Source: Pseudomonadota bacterium (GTDB lineage: Bacteria; Pseudomonadota; Gammaproteobacteria; Steroidobacterales; Steroidobacteraceae). From it: a DNA stretch of 64,000 bases. The position numbers were made by a program, and so were the translations under genes. Shown here piece after piece: positions 43,609 through 54,379 of this stretch; positions within the stretch are counted from its first letter, which is position 1, and every line of letters begins with the position of its first letter. The DNA is taken from contig JAFEFN010000003.1 in NCBI GenBank assembly GCA_018240525.1, positions 518,085-582,084 of the forward strand. The letters are read 5' to 3'. Under the pieces are notes generated by a model. That model worked only from the letters and a program-made list of their open reading frames with translations. It was not told where the DNA came from and did no database searches.

Positions 43609-44763
43609 ATGTCCCAGGACTACAAGCACCTCGAAACCCAGCTCGTGCATGCCGGCGAGCCGCTGCCGCGCATCGGCGGCGCCGTGGAGATGCCGATCTT
43701 CCAGTCGGCCACCTACGAGTACGCGGGGGAAGGCAGTTACGACGACGTGCGCTATCTGCGCATGAACAATACCCCGAGCCAGCTGGCGCTGCACGGCAAG
43801 CTGGCGGCCCTGGAGGGCGCCGCGGATGCGCTCGTCACCTCGAGCGGTATGGCGGCGATTTCCACCACCCTGCTCGCCCTGCTGCGCGCCGGTGACCACG
43901 TGCTCGCGCAGGATGGACTGTACGGGGGCACGCACGAGCTCTTGCGGGATGAGTTCCCGGCGCTCGGCATCACCACTTCCTCGATGGATGCCAACCGGCC
44001 GGAGAGCTGGACCGCGCTGCTCAAGCCCAGTACGCGCGTGATCTACGTCGAGACGATGACCAATCCGCTGCTGGAGGTGGCGGACCTGGATGCCGTGGTC
44101 GCCTTTGCGCGCGCCCACCGGCTCATTGCGGTGATCGACAATACCTTCGCCAGCCCGGTCAACTTCCGCCCGCTGGCACGCGGTTTCGACCTCGCCGTGC
44201 ACAGCGCGAGCAAGTACCTGAACGGGCATGCCGACATCGTGGCCGGCGCCGTCTGCGGCAGCAGCGAGCACATCGCCCGCATCCGGCACAAGCTGAACGT
44301 GCTGGGCGGCTCGCTCGACCCGCACGCGGCCTTCCTGCTCAAGCGCGGCATGAAGACACTGGCGCTGCGCGTGCGCTACCAAAACGACAGCACCCTGCAG
44401 ATCGCCCGATTTCTCGAGTCGCACGCGGCGGTGGCGCGTGTGAACTATCCCGGCCTTGAAAGCCACCCGCGCCATGCGCGCGCGGCGGCGCTGTTTGCCG
44501 GGTGCGGCGGCGTGCTCAGCTTCGAGCTCAAGGGTGGCGCTGCCGCCGCCGAGGAGTTCTCGGCCCGGTTGCGTATCCCGGCAGTGGCCCCGAGCCTGGG
44601 CGGGGTGCAGAGCCTGATCACGCAGCCTGCCAGGACTTCGCATGCCGCGCTGCCCGAGGGGGAGCGCCGGCGGCTCGGCATCAGCGACGGCCTGCTGCGG
44701 CTGTCGGTGGGCATCGAGGCCCCCGCTGACCTGATCGCGGACCTCGCCCGGGCCCTGCGATGA
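43609..44763 (+). CDS. Transsulfuration-family PLP enzyme (cystathionine gamma-synthase/lyase type)
   Basis: The 384-residue enzyme has the Cys/Met-metabolism PLP fold with the Schiff-base lysine K202 in SASKYLNGH, the phosphate-binding Y105 region LYGGTHE and the cofactor Asp in AVIDNTFASP. The C-terminal SLGGVQSLITQPA...SVGIE fits MetB, MetC, cystathionine gamma-lyase or methionine gamma-lyase, which sequence alone does not separate. It starts a plus-strand run with an EamA transporter and a phosphatase. Confidence 0.9.
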   Translation: MSQDYKHLETQLVHAGEPLPRIGGAVEMPIFQSATYEYAGEGSYDDVRYLRMNNTPSQLALHGKLAALEGAADALVTSSGMAAISTTLLALLRAGDHVLAQDGLYGGTHELLRDEFPALGITTSSMDANRPESWTALLKPSTRVIYVETMTNPLLEVADLDAVVAFARAHRLIAVIDNTFASPVNFRPLARGFDLAVHSASKYLNGHADIVAGAVCGSSEHIARIRHKLNVLGGSLDPHAAFLLKRGMKTLALRVRYQNDSTLQIARFLESHAAVARVNYPGLESHPRHARAAALFAGCGGVLSFELKGGAAAAEEFSARLRIPAVAPSLGGVQSLITQPARTSHAALPEGERRRLGISDGLLRLSVGIEAPADLIADLARALR

Positions 44764-44850
44764 GCGGTTCACAGCGCAAGGACCGGGTGTCGCGCGGCAG
44801 GCCTGCCCGGCATGCTCGCGCCCGTGTGATTCACGAGGGCAAGGAAGGAC

Positions 44851-45765
44851 ATGGCCATGACTGATTCGGCCGGCGGTACCGCCGCCATTGCCGCCCCGGC
44901 AGCGCCGGGGGCCGTTGCGCGCACCGCGGGGGAACTCACGCTGCTCGGTGCCATCTGGGGAGGTTCGTTCCTGTTCATGCGCGTGGCGGCCAGCGACTTC
45001 GGCGCCGTGCCGCTGGTCGAGGCGCGCCTGGCGCTGGGTGCCCTCGTGCTGCTGCCGTTTCTGTGGCAGGCGCGCGCCCAGTTCACGCCGGGCCTGTGGC
45101 TGCGCATCACGGGCATCGCCGCCGTCAACTCGGTGATTCCGTTCACGCTGTTCGCCTGGGGCGCCGAGCGCGCACCGGCGGGCATCGGCGCGATCACCAA
45201 CGCGATGACCGTGATGTTCACCAGCGTCGTAGCCTACCTGCTCTACCGCGAGCGCATCAGCGCGCGGCAGCTGCTTGGCCTGATCGCAGGATTCGTGGGC
45301 GTAACGGTGCTCGCCAGTGGCAAGACCGGCGGCCAGTCCGTGTGGCCGGCCGCCCTGGCGGGCGCGGCGGCCTCCCTGTGCTACGGCTTCGGCATCAATT
45401 TCGTGCGCCGCTACCTGACCAGCCTGCCCTCCGCGGCGGTCGCGGCCGCGAACCTCTTGTGCGGCAGCGTGCTGCTGGCGCCGCTGGCCGCCTACACCTG
45501 GCCTGCGCACGCGATCCCCGCCCGGTCCTGGGGAAGCGCGGTGCTCCTCGGGGTGGTGTGCACCGGCGTTGCCTTTGTCCTCTACTATCGTCTGATCGGC
45601 CGCATCGGCGCGGCGCGCGCCTCCACCGTCACCTACCTCATTCCGCTGTTCGCGGTGATCTGGGCATGGCTCATACTGGATGAGCCGCTCACCCTGACCA
45701 TGGGGCTGGCCGGCGCCCTCATCCTGGCCGGCGTGGCCATCAGTCAGCAACGAGCGAAAAAGTGA
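44851..45765 (+). CDS. EamA (DMT) family transporter
   Basis: The 304-residue membrane protein has ten predicted helices in two EamA repeats (ELTLLGAIWGGSFLFMRVA at the start and FAVIWAWLILDEPLTLTMGLAGALIL near the end). Such proteins export amino acids or other metabolites. The start is at 44851 or 44857; AGGAAGGAC lies just upstream of both. It overlaps the next gene by 4 bp (GTGA), so the phosphatase is translationally coupled to it. Confidence 0.92.
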   Translation: MAMTDSAGGTAAIAAPAAPGAVARTAGELTLLGAIWGGSFLFMRVAASDFGAVPLVEARLALGALVLLPFLWQARAQFTPGLWLRITGIAAVNSVIPFTLFAWGAERAPAGIGAITNAMTVMFTSVVAYLLYRERISARQLLGLIAGFVGVTVLASGKTGGQSVWPAALAGAAASLCYGFGINFVRRYLTSLPSAAVAAANLLCGSVLLAPLAAYTWPAHAIPARSWGSAVLLGVVCTGVAFVLYYRLIGRIGAARASTVTYLIPLFAVIWAWLILDEPLTLTMGLAGALILAGVAISQQRAKK

Positions 45766-46496
45766 CGCGAGAGTCTCCCGGCTGGCAGGCGGCCCCGAAC
45801 TTCGACAACCTCCTCAATCTGCGCGACCTCGGCGGTCATCCCACGACCGACGGGGCGGTGACGCGCAGCCGCTCGCTGCTGCGATCGGACGACCTGTCGC
45901 AGCTGACGCCCGCAGGGCTGCAGGCCCTGCGGGACTTTGGCGTCGCCACCGTCATCGACCTGCGCTGGCCGGAGGAGGCTGCGCGCCATCCGAGCCCCAT
46001 ACCCGGAGCCCTCCCGCAGGTGCACTTCCAGCGCATTTCGCTGCTGCTGCACAGCGAGGAGGAATGGGAGCTGCGCAGCCGCGAGGTCTCCAAGGAGGGC
46101 TGGAAGGCCTACGTGCTCGAGGCGCTCGGACCCCAGGTCGCCCGCGTCCTGCGGGCCATCGCGGCAGCCCCGCCGGCGCCGCTGCTGTTCCACTGCGTCG
46201 CCGGCAAGGACCGCACCGGCCTGACGGCTGCGATCCTGCTCGCCCTGGCCGACGTGCGGCCGGAGTCGATCGCGGCCGACTATGCGGTCTCGGCGCAGAA
46301 CCTACGTGACGGCTACCTCAGGCGCTATCACAACACCGAGCCGGAACGGATCCTGGAGATCCTGCGCTGCCCGGAGGAGGGCTCGCACCGCATGCTGGCG
46401 TTCCTGAAGCAGACCGGCGGGGTACCGGCCTATCTCGAGGGCATTGGCCTCTCCGCGGCGGAGGTGCGGGCACTCAGGGCGCGCCTGCGCGGCTGA
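45762..46496 (+). CDS. Tyrosine-protein phosphatase (DSP-like, PF13350), second copy
   Basis: The 244-residue protein starts at the GTG overlapping the transporter stop. It carries LLNLRDLGGHPTTDG at the N-terminus and the P-loop HCVAGKDRTG near residue 145, the same family as the gene at 14643. The two copies differ in length and surroundings and are not a recent duplication. The substrate is unknown; protein or lipid phosphate is possible. Confidence 0.9.
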   Translation: MTRESPGWQAAPNFDNLLNLRDLGGHPTTDGAVTRSRSLLRSDDLSQLTPAGLQALRDFGVATVIDLRWPEEAARHPSPIPGALPQVHFQRISLLLHSEEEWELRSREVSKEGWKAYVLEALGPQVARVLRAIAAAPPAPLLFHCVAGKDRTGLTAAILLALADVRPESIAADYAVSAQNLRDGYLRRYHNTEPERILEILRCPEEGSHRMLAFLKQTGGVPAYLEGIGLSAAEVRALRARLRG

Positions 46497-46513
46497 GCCG
46501 GAGGTGCTATTCA

Positions 46514-46531
46514 CGGCTCGTTCAGGAGCCG
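46514..46531 (+). terminator. Small hairpin after the phosphatase gene
   Basis: CGGCTC (46514-46519) and GAGCCG (46526-46531) form a perfect 6-bp stem with a 6-nt loop, 18 bp past the stop codon. There is no T tract, so termination is only possible, not shown. The rest of the 46497-46691 gap holds no gene. Confidence 0.3.
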
Positions 46532-46691
46532 ACGGCGATACTGGGATCGCACCGGAAAGTACGGGCTCCCGAGCGCCCTCCCTTCCCCCGGCGGGCACAT
46601 TAGCTGCACGCTCTGGATTTGAGTCCGGCTCTCCGGTGCGCTTCCAACGCGCTATCCTGTCGGCCTCTCACCGTTGCGCCGGAGCACTGCC

Positions 46692-47105
46692 ATGGCTGTC
46701 ACCGGAGGCTGCCTGTGCGGGGCAGTTCGCTTCTCGATCGACGCCCCGGCTATCGTCACGCGTGAATGCTGGTGCCGCGTCTGCCAGTACCTCGGGGCCG
46801 GCAGCAGCGCGGTAAATGCCTGCTTCCCCTCCTCTGCCCTCACCGTGCAGGGCCAGCTGCAGGACTACCAGTCCATCGCCGACAGCGGCAACCGCATGCA
46901 CCGCAGGTTCTGCCCGGTCTGCGGCACGCCGGTGTTCTCCGCCGCGGAATCGCGGCCGCACCTGGTGTTCGTGCGCGTCGGCACGCTGGATGACCCGGAG
47001 GGCGCGGCCCCCGATATGGCGATCTGGACCGCGAGCGCGCCGAGCTGGGCGTGCATCGATCCGGACATTCCACGGGTGGAGGGCCAGCCGCCACCGGCGG
47101 CCTGA
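46692..47105 (+). CDS. GFA family (glutathione-dependent formaldehyde-activating-like) protein
   Basis: The 137-residue protein has the GFA zinc pattern: C7-x-C9 in GGCLCGAV, C26-x-C28-x2-C31 in ECWCRVCQ and C-x2-C in RFCPVCGTP. The ATG at 46692 has CGGAG 8 nt upstream. Family members are small zinc proteins; most have no proven link to formaldehyde despite the name. It lies tail to tail, 1 bp apart, with the Rossmann oxidoreductase gene. Confidence 0.92.
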   Translation: MAVTGGCLCGAVRFSIDAPAIVTRECWCRVCQYLGAGSSAVNACFPSSALTVQGQLQDYQSIADSGNRMHRRFCPVCGTPVFSAAESRPHLVFVRVGTLDDPEGAAPDMAIWTASAPSWACIDPDIPRVEGQPPPAA

Positions 47106-47106
47106 G

Positions 47107-47841
47107 CTACCGGAGCGACAGTGCCTCGCGCAGCTGCGCAGCCGTGAGCAGGCGCGTGTAGGGCATCGTGCCCACGTCAAACTCGCGGGCCCGTGCCAGA
47201 CCGCCCACCACCACCGGCGCGAAGCCGGCATCGGTGACCAGCTGCTGCGCGACCGCCAGCGCCTGCGCATCGTCGCCCGCCAGCGGAATGGCCACCGCTT
47301 CTCCCTTGCGGTGCGCTTCGCGCTCCAGATCGCGCCAGCCGATGGCATTGAAGGCGCGCACCAGGCGCACGCCGGGCAGGAAACGCGGCGAGGCCACCCC
47401 GGTGCCTTCCTTGCGCACCTCGACCGCCATCGGGCCATCACGCTCCGGATAGGGATTGCAGGTGTCGAGCACGATCTTGCCGGCGAGTTCGGACTTCAGA
47501 TCCTGGCCGAGCTGGGGCAGCGCCTTGTAGGGCACCGACACCAGCACCACGTCGCCGAACAGCGCTGCCTCGCGCGGGGTGCCGACATGCGCTCGCGGCC
47601 CGAGCGCGGCAGCCAGCGACTTAAGCTCCTCCGGGTGGCGCGAGGACAGCAACACCTCGTGACCGGCGGCCACCCACAGCTTCGCCAGCGCGCCGCCGAT
47701 GTGGCCGGTGCCGATGATGCCGATCTTCATCGGCACCGCATCGGCAGCCGGCGCGGGTGAGGACGCCGCGAGCATGAGCATGACGGCAAGGAGCCCGCGC
47801 AGCGCGCGGCCTGCCATGACCTGGAGGTTCACCCGCCTCAT
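47107..47841 (-). CDS. NADPH-dependent F420-reductase-like Rossmann protein with signal peptide
   Basis: The Rossmann domain reads KIGIIGTGHIGGALAKLWVAAGHEV, then VSVPYKALPQL, VLDTCNPYP and VRAFNAIGW, the pattern of the NADP-oxidoreductase coenzyme-F420-dependent family (PF03807). In front of it lies a hydrophobic export-like segment (AGRALRGLLAVMLMLAASSPAPAADA). An exported Rossmann dehydrogenase is unusual because NAD(P) is not free in the periplasm. Either it is exported folded with cofactor, or it is anchored, or the true start is the ATG just before KIGIIGTG. Confidence 0.8.
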   Translation of the reverse strand: MRRVNLQVMAGRALRGLLAVMLMLAASSPAPAADAVPMKIGIIGTGHIGGALAKLWVAAGHEVLLSSRHPEELKSLAAALGPRAHVGTPREAALFGDVVLVSVPYKALPQLGQDLKSELAGKIVLDTCNPYPERDGPMAVEVRKEGTGVASPRFLPGVRLVRAFNAIGWRDLEREAHRKGEAVAIPLAGDDAQALAVAQQLVTDAGFAPVVVGGLARAREFDVGTMPYTRLLTAAQLREALSLR

Positions 47842-47904
47842 CCGTTCGCTCCTGCGCATCCCGCGGCGACGGAACACTGCGATGCCAGCCAGTGGGGCGG
47901 CGCG

Positions 47905-48108
47905 CTATTTCTTGCGGGCAGCGCCCGAGCGCTTGGCTGCACGGAACGAGATGCCCGAGCGCATCGCTTTCTGCTGGATCGCAGCAGCGGTGCGGCCAAG
48001 CTTCTTCGCGACCTGACTGGTCGGCGTGCCGGCCTTGGCGAGCGCCTTGAGCGTGTTGAGTTCTCGCGCGCTCCAGCCTGCGCCGTCGTTAGGTGGACGT
48101 TTTGCCAT
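47905..48108 (-). CDS. Small SANT/HTH-like putative DNA-binding protein
   Basis: The 67-residue basic protein reads GWSARELNTLKALAKAGTPTSQVAKKLGRTAAAIQQKAMRSGISF. It resembles a single Myb/SANT-like or GcrA-like helix-turn-helix with a Lys/Arg-rich tail. The ATG at 48108 has GGAGA upstream at a suitable distance; the frame is open to 48153. A -10-like TATGAT lies at 48149-48154 on the same strand. It could be a small nucleoid or regulatory protein. Confidence 0.7.
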   Translation of the reverse strand: MAKRPPNDGAGWSARELNTLKALAKAGTPTSQVAKKLGRTAAAIQQKAMRSGISFRAAKRSGAARKK

Positions 48109-48560
48109 CTTCATTTCTCCAGCAGATATCAACATCAGTCGGTCGGCAATCATACACGCGCAACACCGCGTGCGAGCACGAGCACTACATTCTCTAACAT
48201 GTTGAAGCTCGAGCTAACCGAAGAATCGTCCGTTGGTTGTTGCTGTTGCCCGACGAATGCAACGCGTGAGAGTCAGGCGCGCGACGCCCGCGTTCCGCGC
48301 GGCGCCCGGCGCGCTCATGTCGTCATCAATATTGGCGATCGCACGAAGCCAACATCGCGTACCGCTTGACTTTGTGAACAGCGACGCTCAAGGCTTGCCC
48401 ACCGCTGCCGCGGCTCCGCAGCGTCATTCAACACGGTCTCAGCCCGGCAAGCGCGGCAGTAATCGGTGTGGTTGCGGCCACAGCACGGCCGCGTTCGTCG
48501 GCAAACGACGACAGGGAAAGATCCTGTACGACAGGAACGCGCCCGCGCGCGCGTGTTGGC
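48109..48560. other. Intergenic region between folD and the small HTH gene
   Basis: About 450 bp contain no credible gene; the one plus-strand frame here (48233-48658) has no protein-like character and runs into folD. Three adjacent hairpins follow the folD stop: CGGCC/GGCCG (48476-48492), TCGTCG/CGACGA (48495-48511) and TCCTGT/ACAGGA (48522-48536). They may end the one-carbon operon, although no T run is present. The right-hand part probably has the promoter of the small HTH gene. Confidence 0.5.
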
Positions 48561-49483
48561 TTACAGGGTACCGCCGGCGCGCAACACGGCCGCATCGACC
48601 GCGTTGGATAACAGCATCGCGATCGTCATCGGCCCGAGCCCGCCGGGAACCGGCGTGATCCACGCGGCACGCTCGGCGGCGCGGTCGAAGTCGACATCGC
48701 CGACCAGCTTGCCCGAGGCGCTGCGGTTGATGCCCACGTCGAAGACCGCGGCGCCCGGACGGATCCATTCCCCCGGGACGAAGTTTTCCTTGCCGACGGC
48801 TGCGACCACCAGGTCCGCGCGCTCCACCTCGGCGCGCAGGTCGCGCGTGCCGGTGTGGCAGACCGTCACCGTCGCACGCGCGAGCAACAGCTCCAGCGCC
48901 ATCGGCCGGCCGACGATGTTCGAGGCGCCGACGACCGTCGCCCGCAGCCCCGGCAGCGCGATGCCGTACTCCTGCGCCAGGCGGATCACCCCGAAGGGCG
49001 TGCACGGCCGCAGGCGCGGTCGTTTCTGGGCGAGCAGGCCGGTGTTCACCGGGTGGAAGCCGTCCACGTCCTTGGCCGGGTCCACGGCATCCATCACGCG
49101 GTTGGCGTCCACGCCCTTGGGCAGCGGCAGCTGCACCAGGATCCCGTCCACGCGCGGGTCGGTGTTGAGCGCGTGCACGAGGGAGAGAATCTGCGCCTCA
49201 CCGGTGTCGGCCGGCAGGTCGTAGGCGAAGGACTCGATGCCGGCTTCCTGCGAGGACTTGCGCTTGTTGCGCACGTAGACGCTCGAGGCAGGATCCTCGC
49301 CCACCTGCACCACCGCAAGCCCCGGCGCACGCCCGTAGCGGGCGCGGAAGTCCCGGGCACGCTCGGCGACCTCGGCGCGCACGCGTGCGCCGACCGCCTT
49401 GCCGTCGAGCAGGAGCGCACCGCCTGCGGTGCGGACGGGGGCAGCCAGCGCGGCTGCCCCCGGGGTTGCGGTTGTTGCGTTCA

Positions 49484-49484
<1 letters not shown>
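48561..49484 (-). CDS. folD: Methylenetetrahydrofolate dehydrogenase/cyclohydrolase
   Basis: The 307-residue protein is a full FolD: Y70 and K74 in [10 protein letters not shown] are the catalytic pair, [11 protein letters not shown] and [13 protein letters not shown] are hallmark motifs, and the C-terminus is [16 protein letters not shown]. It interconverts 5,10-methylene-, methenyl- and 10-formyl-tetrahydrofolate with NADP. An N-terminal extension of about 20 residues is present. Its ATG overlaps the ahcY stop by one base (TGATG), so the two are translationally coupled. Confidence 0.97.
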
Positions 49485-50905
<1,421 letters not shown>

Positions 50906-50927
50906 GCTCGATAACTCCGTAGTCAGA

Positions 50928-51013
50928 GTGAGCGCCGTGGGGTTAACCACCGTGCTGAGCCTGGCAGGCCTGCGGTGCCGTTCACCGCCGCCTGTCGCAA
51001 CGCTCCTCAGCAA
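50928..51013 (-). ncRNA. S-adenosylhomocysteine (SAH) riboswitch
   Basis: On the minus strand the leader reads TGCTGAG (complement of 51006-51012), GAGCGTTGCGAC, then GCCAGGCTCAGCA and finally CACGGCGCTCAC before the ahcY start. TGCTGAG and CTCAGCA (complement of 50953-50959) form a perfect 7-bp P1 stem. GAGCG (complement of 51001-51005) can pair with CGCTC (complement of 50930-50934) as the pseudoknot. These are the conserved parts of the SAH riboswitch, which turns on ahcY when SAH builds up. An ahcY ribosome-binding site (GGAG) follows. Confidence 0.9.
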
Positions 51014-51020
51014 GCGTGGT

Positions 51021-51039
51021 TGCCGCCTTTGCCGCGGCA
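51021..51039 (-). terminator. Possible hairpin between metK and the riboswitch
   Basis: TGCCGC (51021-51026) and GCGGCA (51034-51039) form a perfect 6-bp stem with a 7-nt loop just after the metK stop. It could reduce read-through from metK into the riboswitch-controlled genes. There is no T run. Confidence 0.35.
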
Positions 51040-51054
51040 GGATTTGAACCGATT

Positions 51055-52227
<1,173 letters not shown>

Positions 52228-52304
52228 GGGTGTCCGGGTCGTCCTTAGTGATAGGTGCCAAAGCGGCGATTGTAACCCAGCCGGCGCGGGCCTTCGCCAC
52301 CGGC

Positions 52305-53240
52305 TCAGGCGGCGGCAGCCAGCCGTGCCGCGAAATCCCCCCGGGTAAAGCAGTGGTTCTGCGTGCCCCGGGACTCGATCTTGATGGCCCCCATCAGCGA
52401 GGCAATATGTCCGGTCGTCTTCCAGTCCAGCCCGTGCAGCAGGCCGTGGATCAGCCCGGCGCGATAGGCATCCCCGCAGCCGGTCGGGTCCACGACCGCC
52501 CGCACCGGCGCGGGCGGGATGTGGATCTCGCTGCCGTGGGTGTAGATGGTCGAGCCTTCGGCCCCGCGGGTAACGATGAGGGCATCCACCTGGTTGGTCA
52601 CGTCGCGCTGCGACCAGCCCGTCTTCTGCTGCACCAGCTGCCACTCGTACTCGTTCACCGACACCCACTTCGCCTGCGCCACGAAGTGCTCCAGGTCCTC
52701 GCCCGAGAACATCGGCAAGCCCTGGCCCGGGTCGAAGATGAACGGGATCTTGGCCTCGGCAAACTGGCTGGCGTGGTGGATCATCCCCTCGCGCCCCGCC
52801 GGGGCCACGATCCCGAGGGTGATGTCGCGCGCGTCGCTGACGCGGTTCTCGTGGCTGTACTGCATGGCCCCCGGGTGGAAGGCGGTGATCTGGTTGTCAT
52901 CCAGGTCCGTGGTGATGAAGGCCTGGGCGGTGAGCGCCGAGTCGATGACGCGCACGTGGTCCTGCGGCACCGCGGTGCGCTCCATCCACTCGCGGTAGGC
53001 GGCGAAGTCGCTGCCGACCGTGGCCATCGGCAGGCCGACATCCCCCAGCAGCTTCAGGTTGTAGGCGATGTTGCCCGCGCAGCCGCCGAACTCGCGCCGC
53101 ATCTGCGGCACCAGGAACGAGAGGTTCAGCATGTGGATCTTGTCGGGCAGGATGTGGTTGGCGAAGCGGTCGCCGAACACCATGATCGTGTCGTAGGCCA
53201 TCGAGCCGCAGATGAGCGCTCTGCCCGGATGGTCGCTCAT
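52305..53240 (-). CDS. PfkB-family carbohydrate kinase, adenosine-kinase-like
   Basis: The 311-residue kinase has the ribokinase-fold N-terminal [15 protein letters not shown] motif and the C-terminal [13 protein letters not shown] with catalytic base D257. Its ATG overlaps the fdsD stop (ATGA), so it is translationally coupled to the formate dehydrogenase operon, and metK follows 77 bp downstream. Next to metK and ahcY, an adenosine kinase that removes the adenosine released from SAH makes good sense. Other nucleoside or sugar substrates are possible. Confidence 0.85.
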   Translation of the reverse strand: MSDHPGRALICGSMAYDTIMVFGDRFANHILPDKIHMLNLSFLVPQMRREFGGCAGNIAYNLKLLGDVGLPMATVGSDFAAYREWMERTAVPQDHVRVIDSALTAQAFITTDLDDNQITAFHPGAMQYSHENRVSDARDITLGIVAPAGREGMIHHASQFAEAKIPFIFDPGQGLPMFSGEDLEHFVAQAKWVSVNEYEWQLVQQKTGWSQRDVTNQVDALIVTRGAEGSTIYTHGSEIHIPPAPVRAVVDPTGCGDAYRAGLIHGLLHGLDWKTTGHIASLMGAIKIESRGTQNHCFTRGDFAARLAAAA

Positions 53241-53521
53241 GACTTCGGCCCCGGCGCGGCGGCGCCTGCGCTGGCGGCGGCGGCCGGCGCCGCGGCCTTC
53301 TGCTCCTGCTGCGCGAGCAGCTGGACCCCGGCGATCGCGGTATTGGTCAGCCCCGCGCCGTGGCGCTCCTCGCAGTACGCCACGATCTGCTTGCGCATGC
53401 GCGGGTCCCAGTAGCGCCTCAGGTGTGTCGCCACGTCCGTGGCTGCCTTGTCCGGGTCGGTGGTGCCCTGGAAGAACTCGCTGATCTGGTTCGCCATCTT
53501 GATGAGCAGGTCGATGTTCAT
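53237..53521 (-). CDS. fdsD: Formate dehydrogenase delta subunit
   Basis: The 94-residue protein starts MNIDLLIKMANQISEFF and has DVATHLRRYWDPRMRKQI, the signature of the small FdsD subunit. It is needed for assembly or stability of the soluble NAD-dependent molybdenum formate dehydrogenase. An Ala/Pro-rich tail ends the protein. It is last of the fds genes and overlaps the kinase start by 4 bp. Confidence 0.92.
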   Translation of the reverse strand: MNIDLLIKMANQISEFFQGTTDPDKAATDVATHLRRYWDPRMRKQIVAYCEERHGAGLTNTAIAGVQLLAQQEQKAAAPAAAASAGAAAPGPKS

Positions 53522-53537
53522 GCTGTCGGCTGCAATG

Positions 53538-54365
53538 TCATGTGAGTCGTTGTGGGTGGGCGTAGACGACGTGACGGTCGCTGCGCGCAAAGGCCACGAG
53601 CGTCATGCCCGCGCGCTGCGCGAGGCGCACCGCGAAGGCGGTGGGCGCCGAGAGCGCCGCGAGCATGGGGATGCCCACGGTCGCACACTTCTGCACCATC
53701 TCGTAGCTGGCGCGGCTGGTGACCAGCATGTAGCCGGCCGCGAAGTCTGCGCCGGCGCGCGCCAGCGCACCGATGGTCTTGTCGAGCGCATTGTGCCGTC
53801 CGACGTCCTCGCGCACCACCTGGATGCCCCGGTCCGGCACCACCCAGGCGGCGGCGTGCACGCTGCCGGTGCGCGCGTTGAGCGGCTGGCGCCCCTTCAG
53901 CGCCTCGATGGCCTCGTGCAGCTGTGCGACGCTCACGCTCATCCCCGGCGGCACCGGCGCCGTCTCGCGGATGGCATCGGCCGCGGTCTCCGCACCGCAC
54001 AGGCCGCAGCCGGTGCGGCCGGCCAGGTTGCGGCGCCGCTGCAGCAGCGCCGTGAAGCGTTCCCAGGCCACGCTCACGTGCACGTCCGCCACGCCCGCGC
54101 CATGGGTGACGCTGACCCCGCGGATCTCGTCCACGCCCTCGACGAGTCCCTCGCTCAGGGTGAAGCCGACCGCGTAGTCCTCCAGGTCCGCCGGCGTGGC
54201 GAGCATCACCACGTGCGGCACGTCGTGGTAGACCAGCGCGACCGGCATCTCCTCGGCGACCGCATCCTCGGCGGGGGCGGAGCGGCCGCCCGACCAGCGC
54301 TCCACGGGCAGCTGCACGCTTACCGGCGGAGCCGCCGATGCTGCGGCCACCGGTTCAGCTTTCAT
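53538..54365 (-). CDS. fdhD: Formate dehydrogenase accessory sulfurtransferase
   Basis: The 275-residue protein has the FdhD hallmark C120-G-L-C123-G after a GRTG segment, and EDVGRHNALDKTIG further on. FdhD (FdsC in fds operons) passes sulfur from the cysteine desulfurase to the bis-MGD cofactor, which formate dehydrogenase needs for activity. It lies between fdsA and fdsD with gaps of 14 and 16 bp. Confidence 0.96.
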   Translation of the reverse strand: MKAEPVAAASAAPPVSVQLPVERWSGGRSAPAEDAVAEEMPVALVYHDVPHVVMLATPADLEDYAVGFTLSEGLVEGVDEIRGVSVTHGAGVADVHVSVAWERFTALLQRRRNLAGRTGCGLCGAETAADAIRETAPVPPGMSVSVAQLHEAIEALKGRQPLNARTGSVHAAAWVVPDRGIQVVREDVGRHNALDKTIGALARAGADFAAGYMLVTSRASYEMVQKCATVGIPMLAALSAPTAFAVRLAQRAGMTLVAFARSDRHVVYAHPQRLT

Positions 54366-54379
54366 TGCAGGCAGCGGCT

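Noticed and set aside
46613..46638. GGATTTGAGTCC stretch that looks like the 3' end of a tRNA
   Set aside because: The loop is one base short and no D-arm or anticodon arm lies upstream. At most it is a decayed fragment.
48233..48658. Plus-strand 141-codon frame between the small HTH gene and folD
   Set aside because: No recognisable protein features, composition typical of a shadow frame, and it overlaps the folD 3' end.
52228..52304. Possible SAM riboswitch before metK
   Set aside because: The 77-bp leader is short and I cannot find the conserved core of SAM-I, SAM-II or SAM/SAH riboswitches in it.
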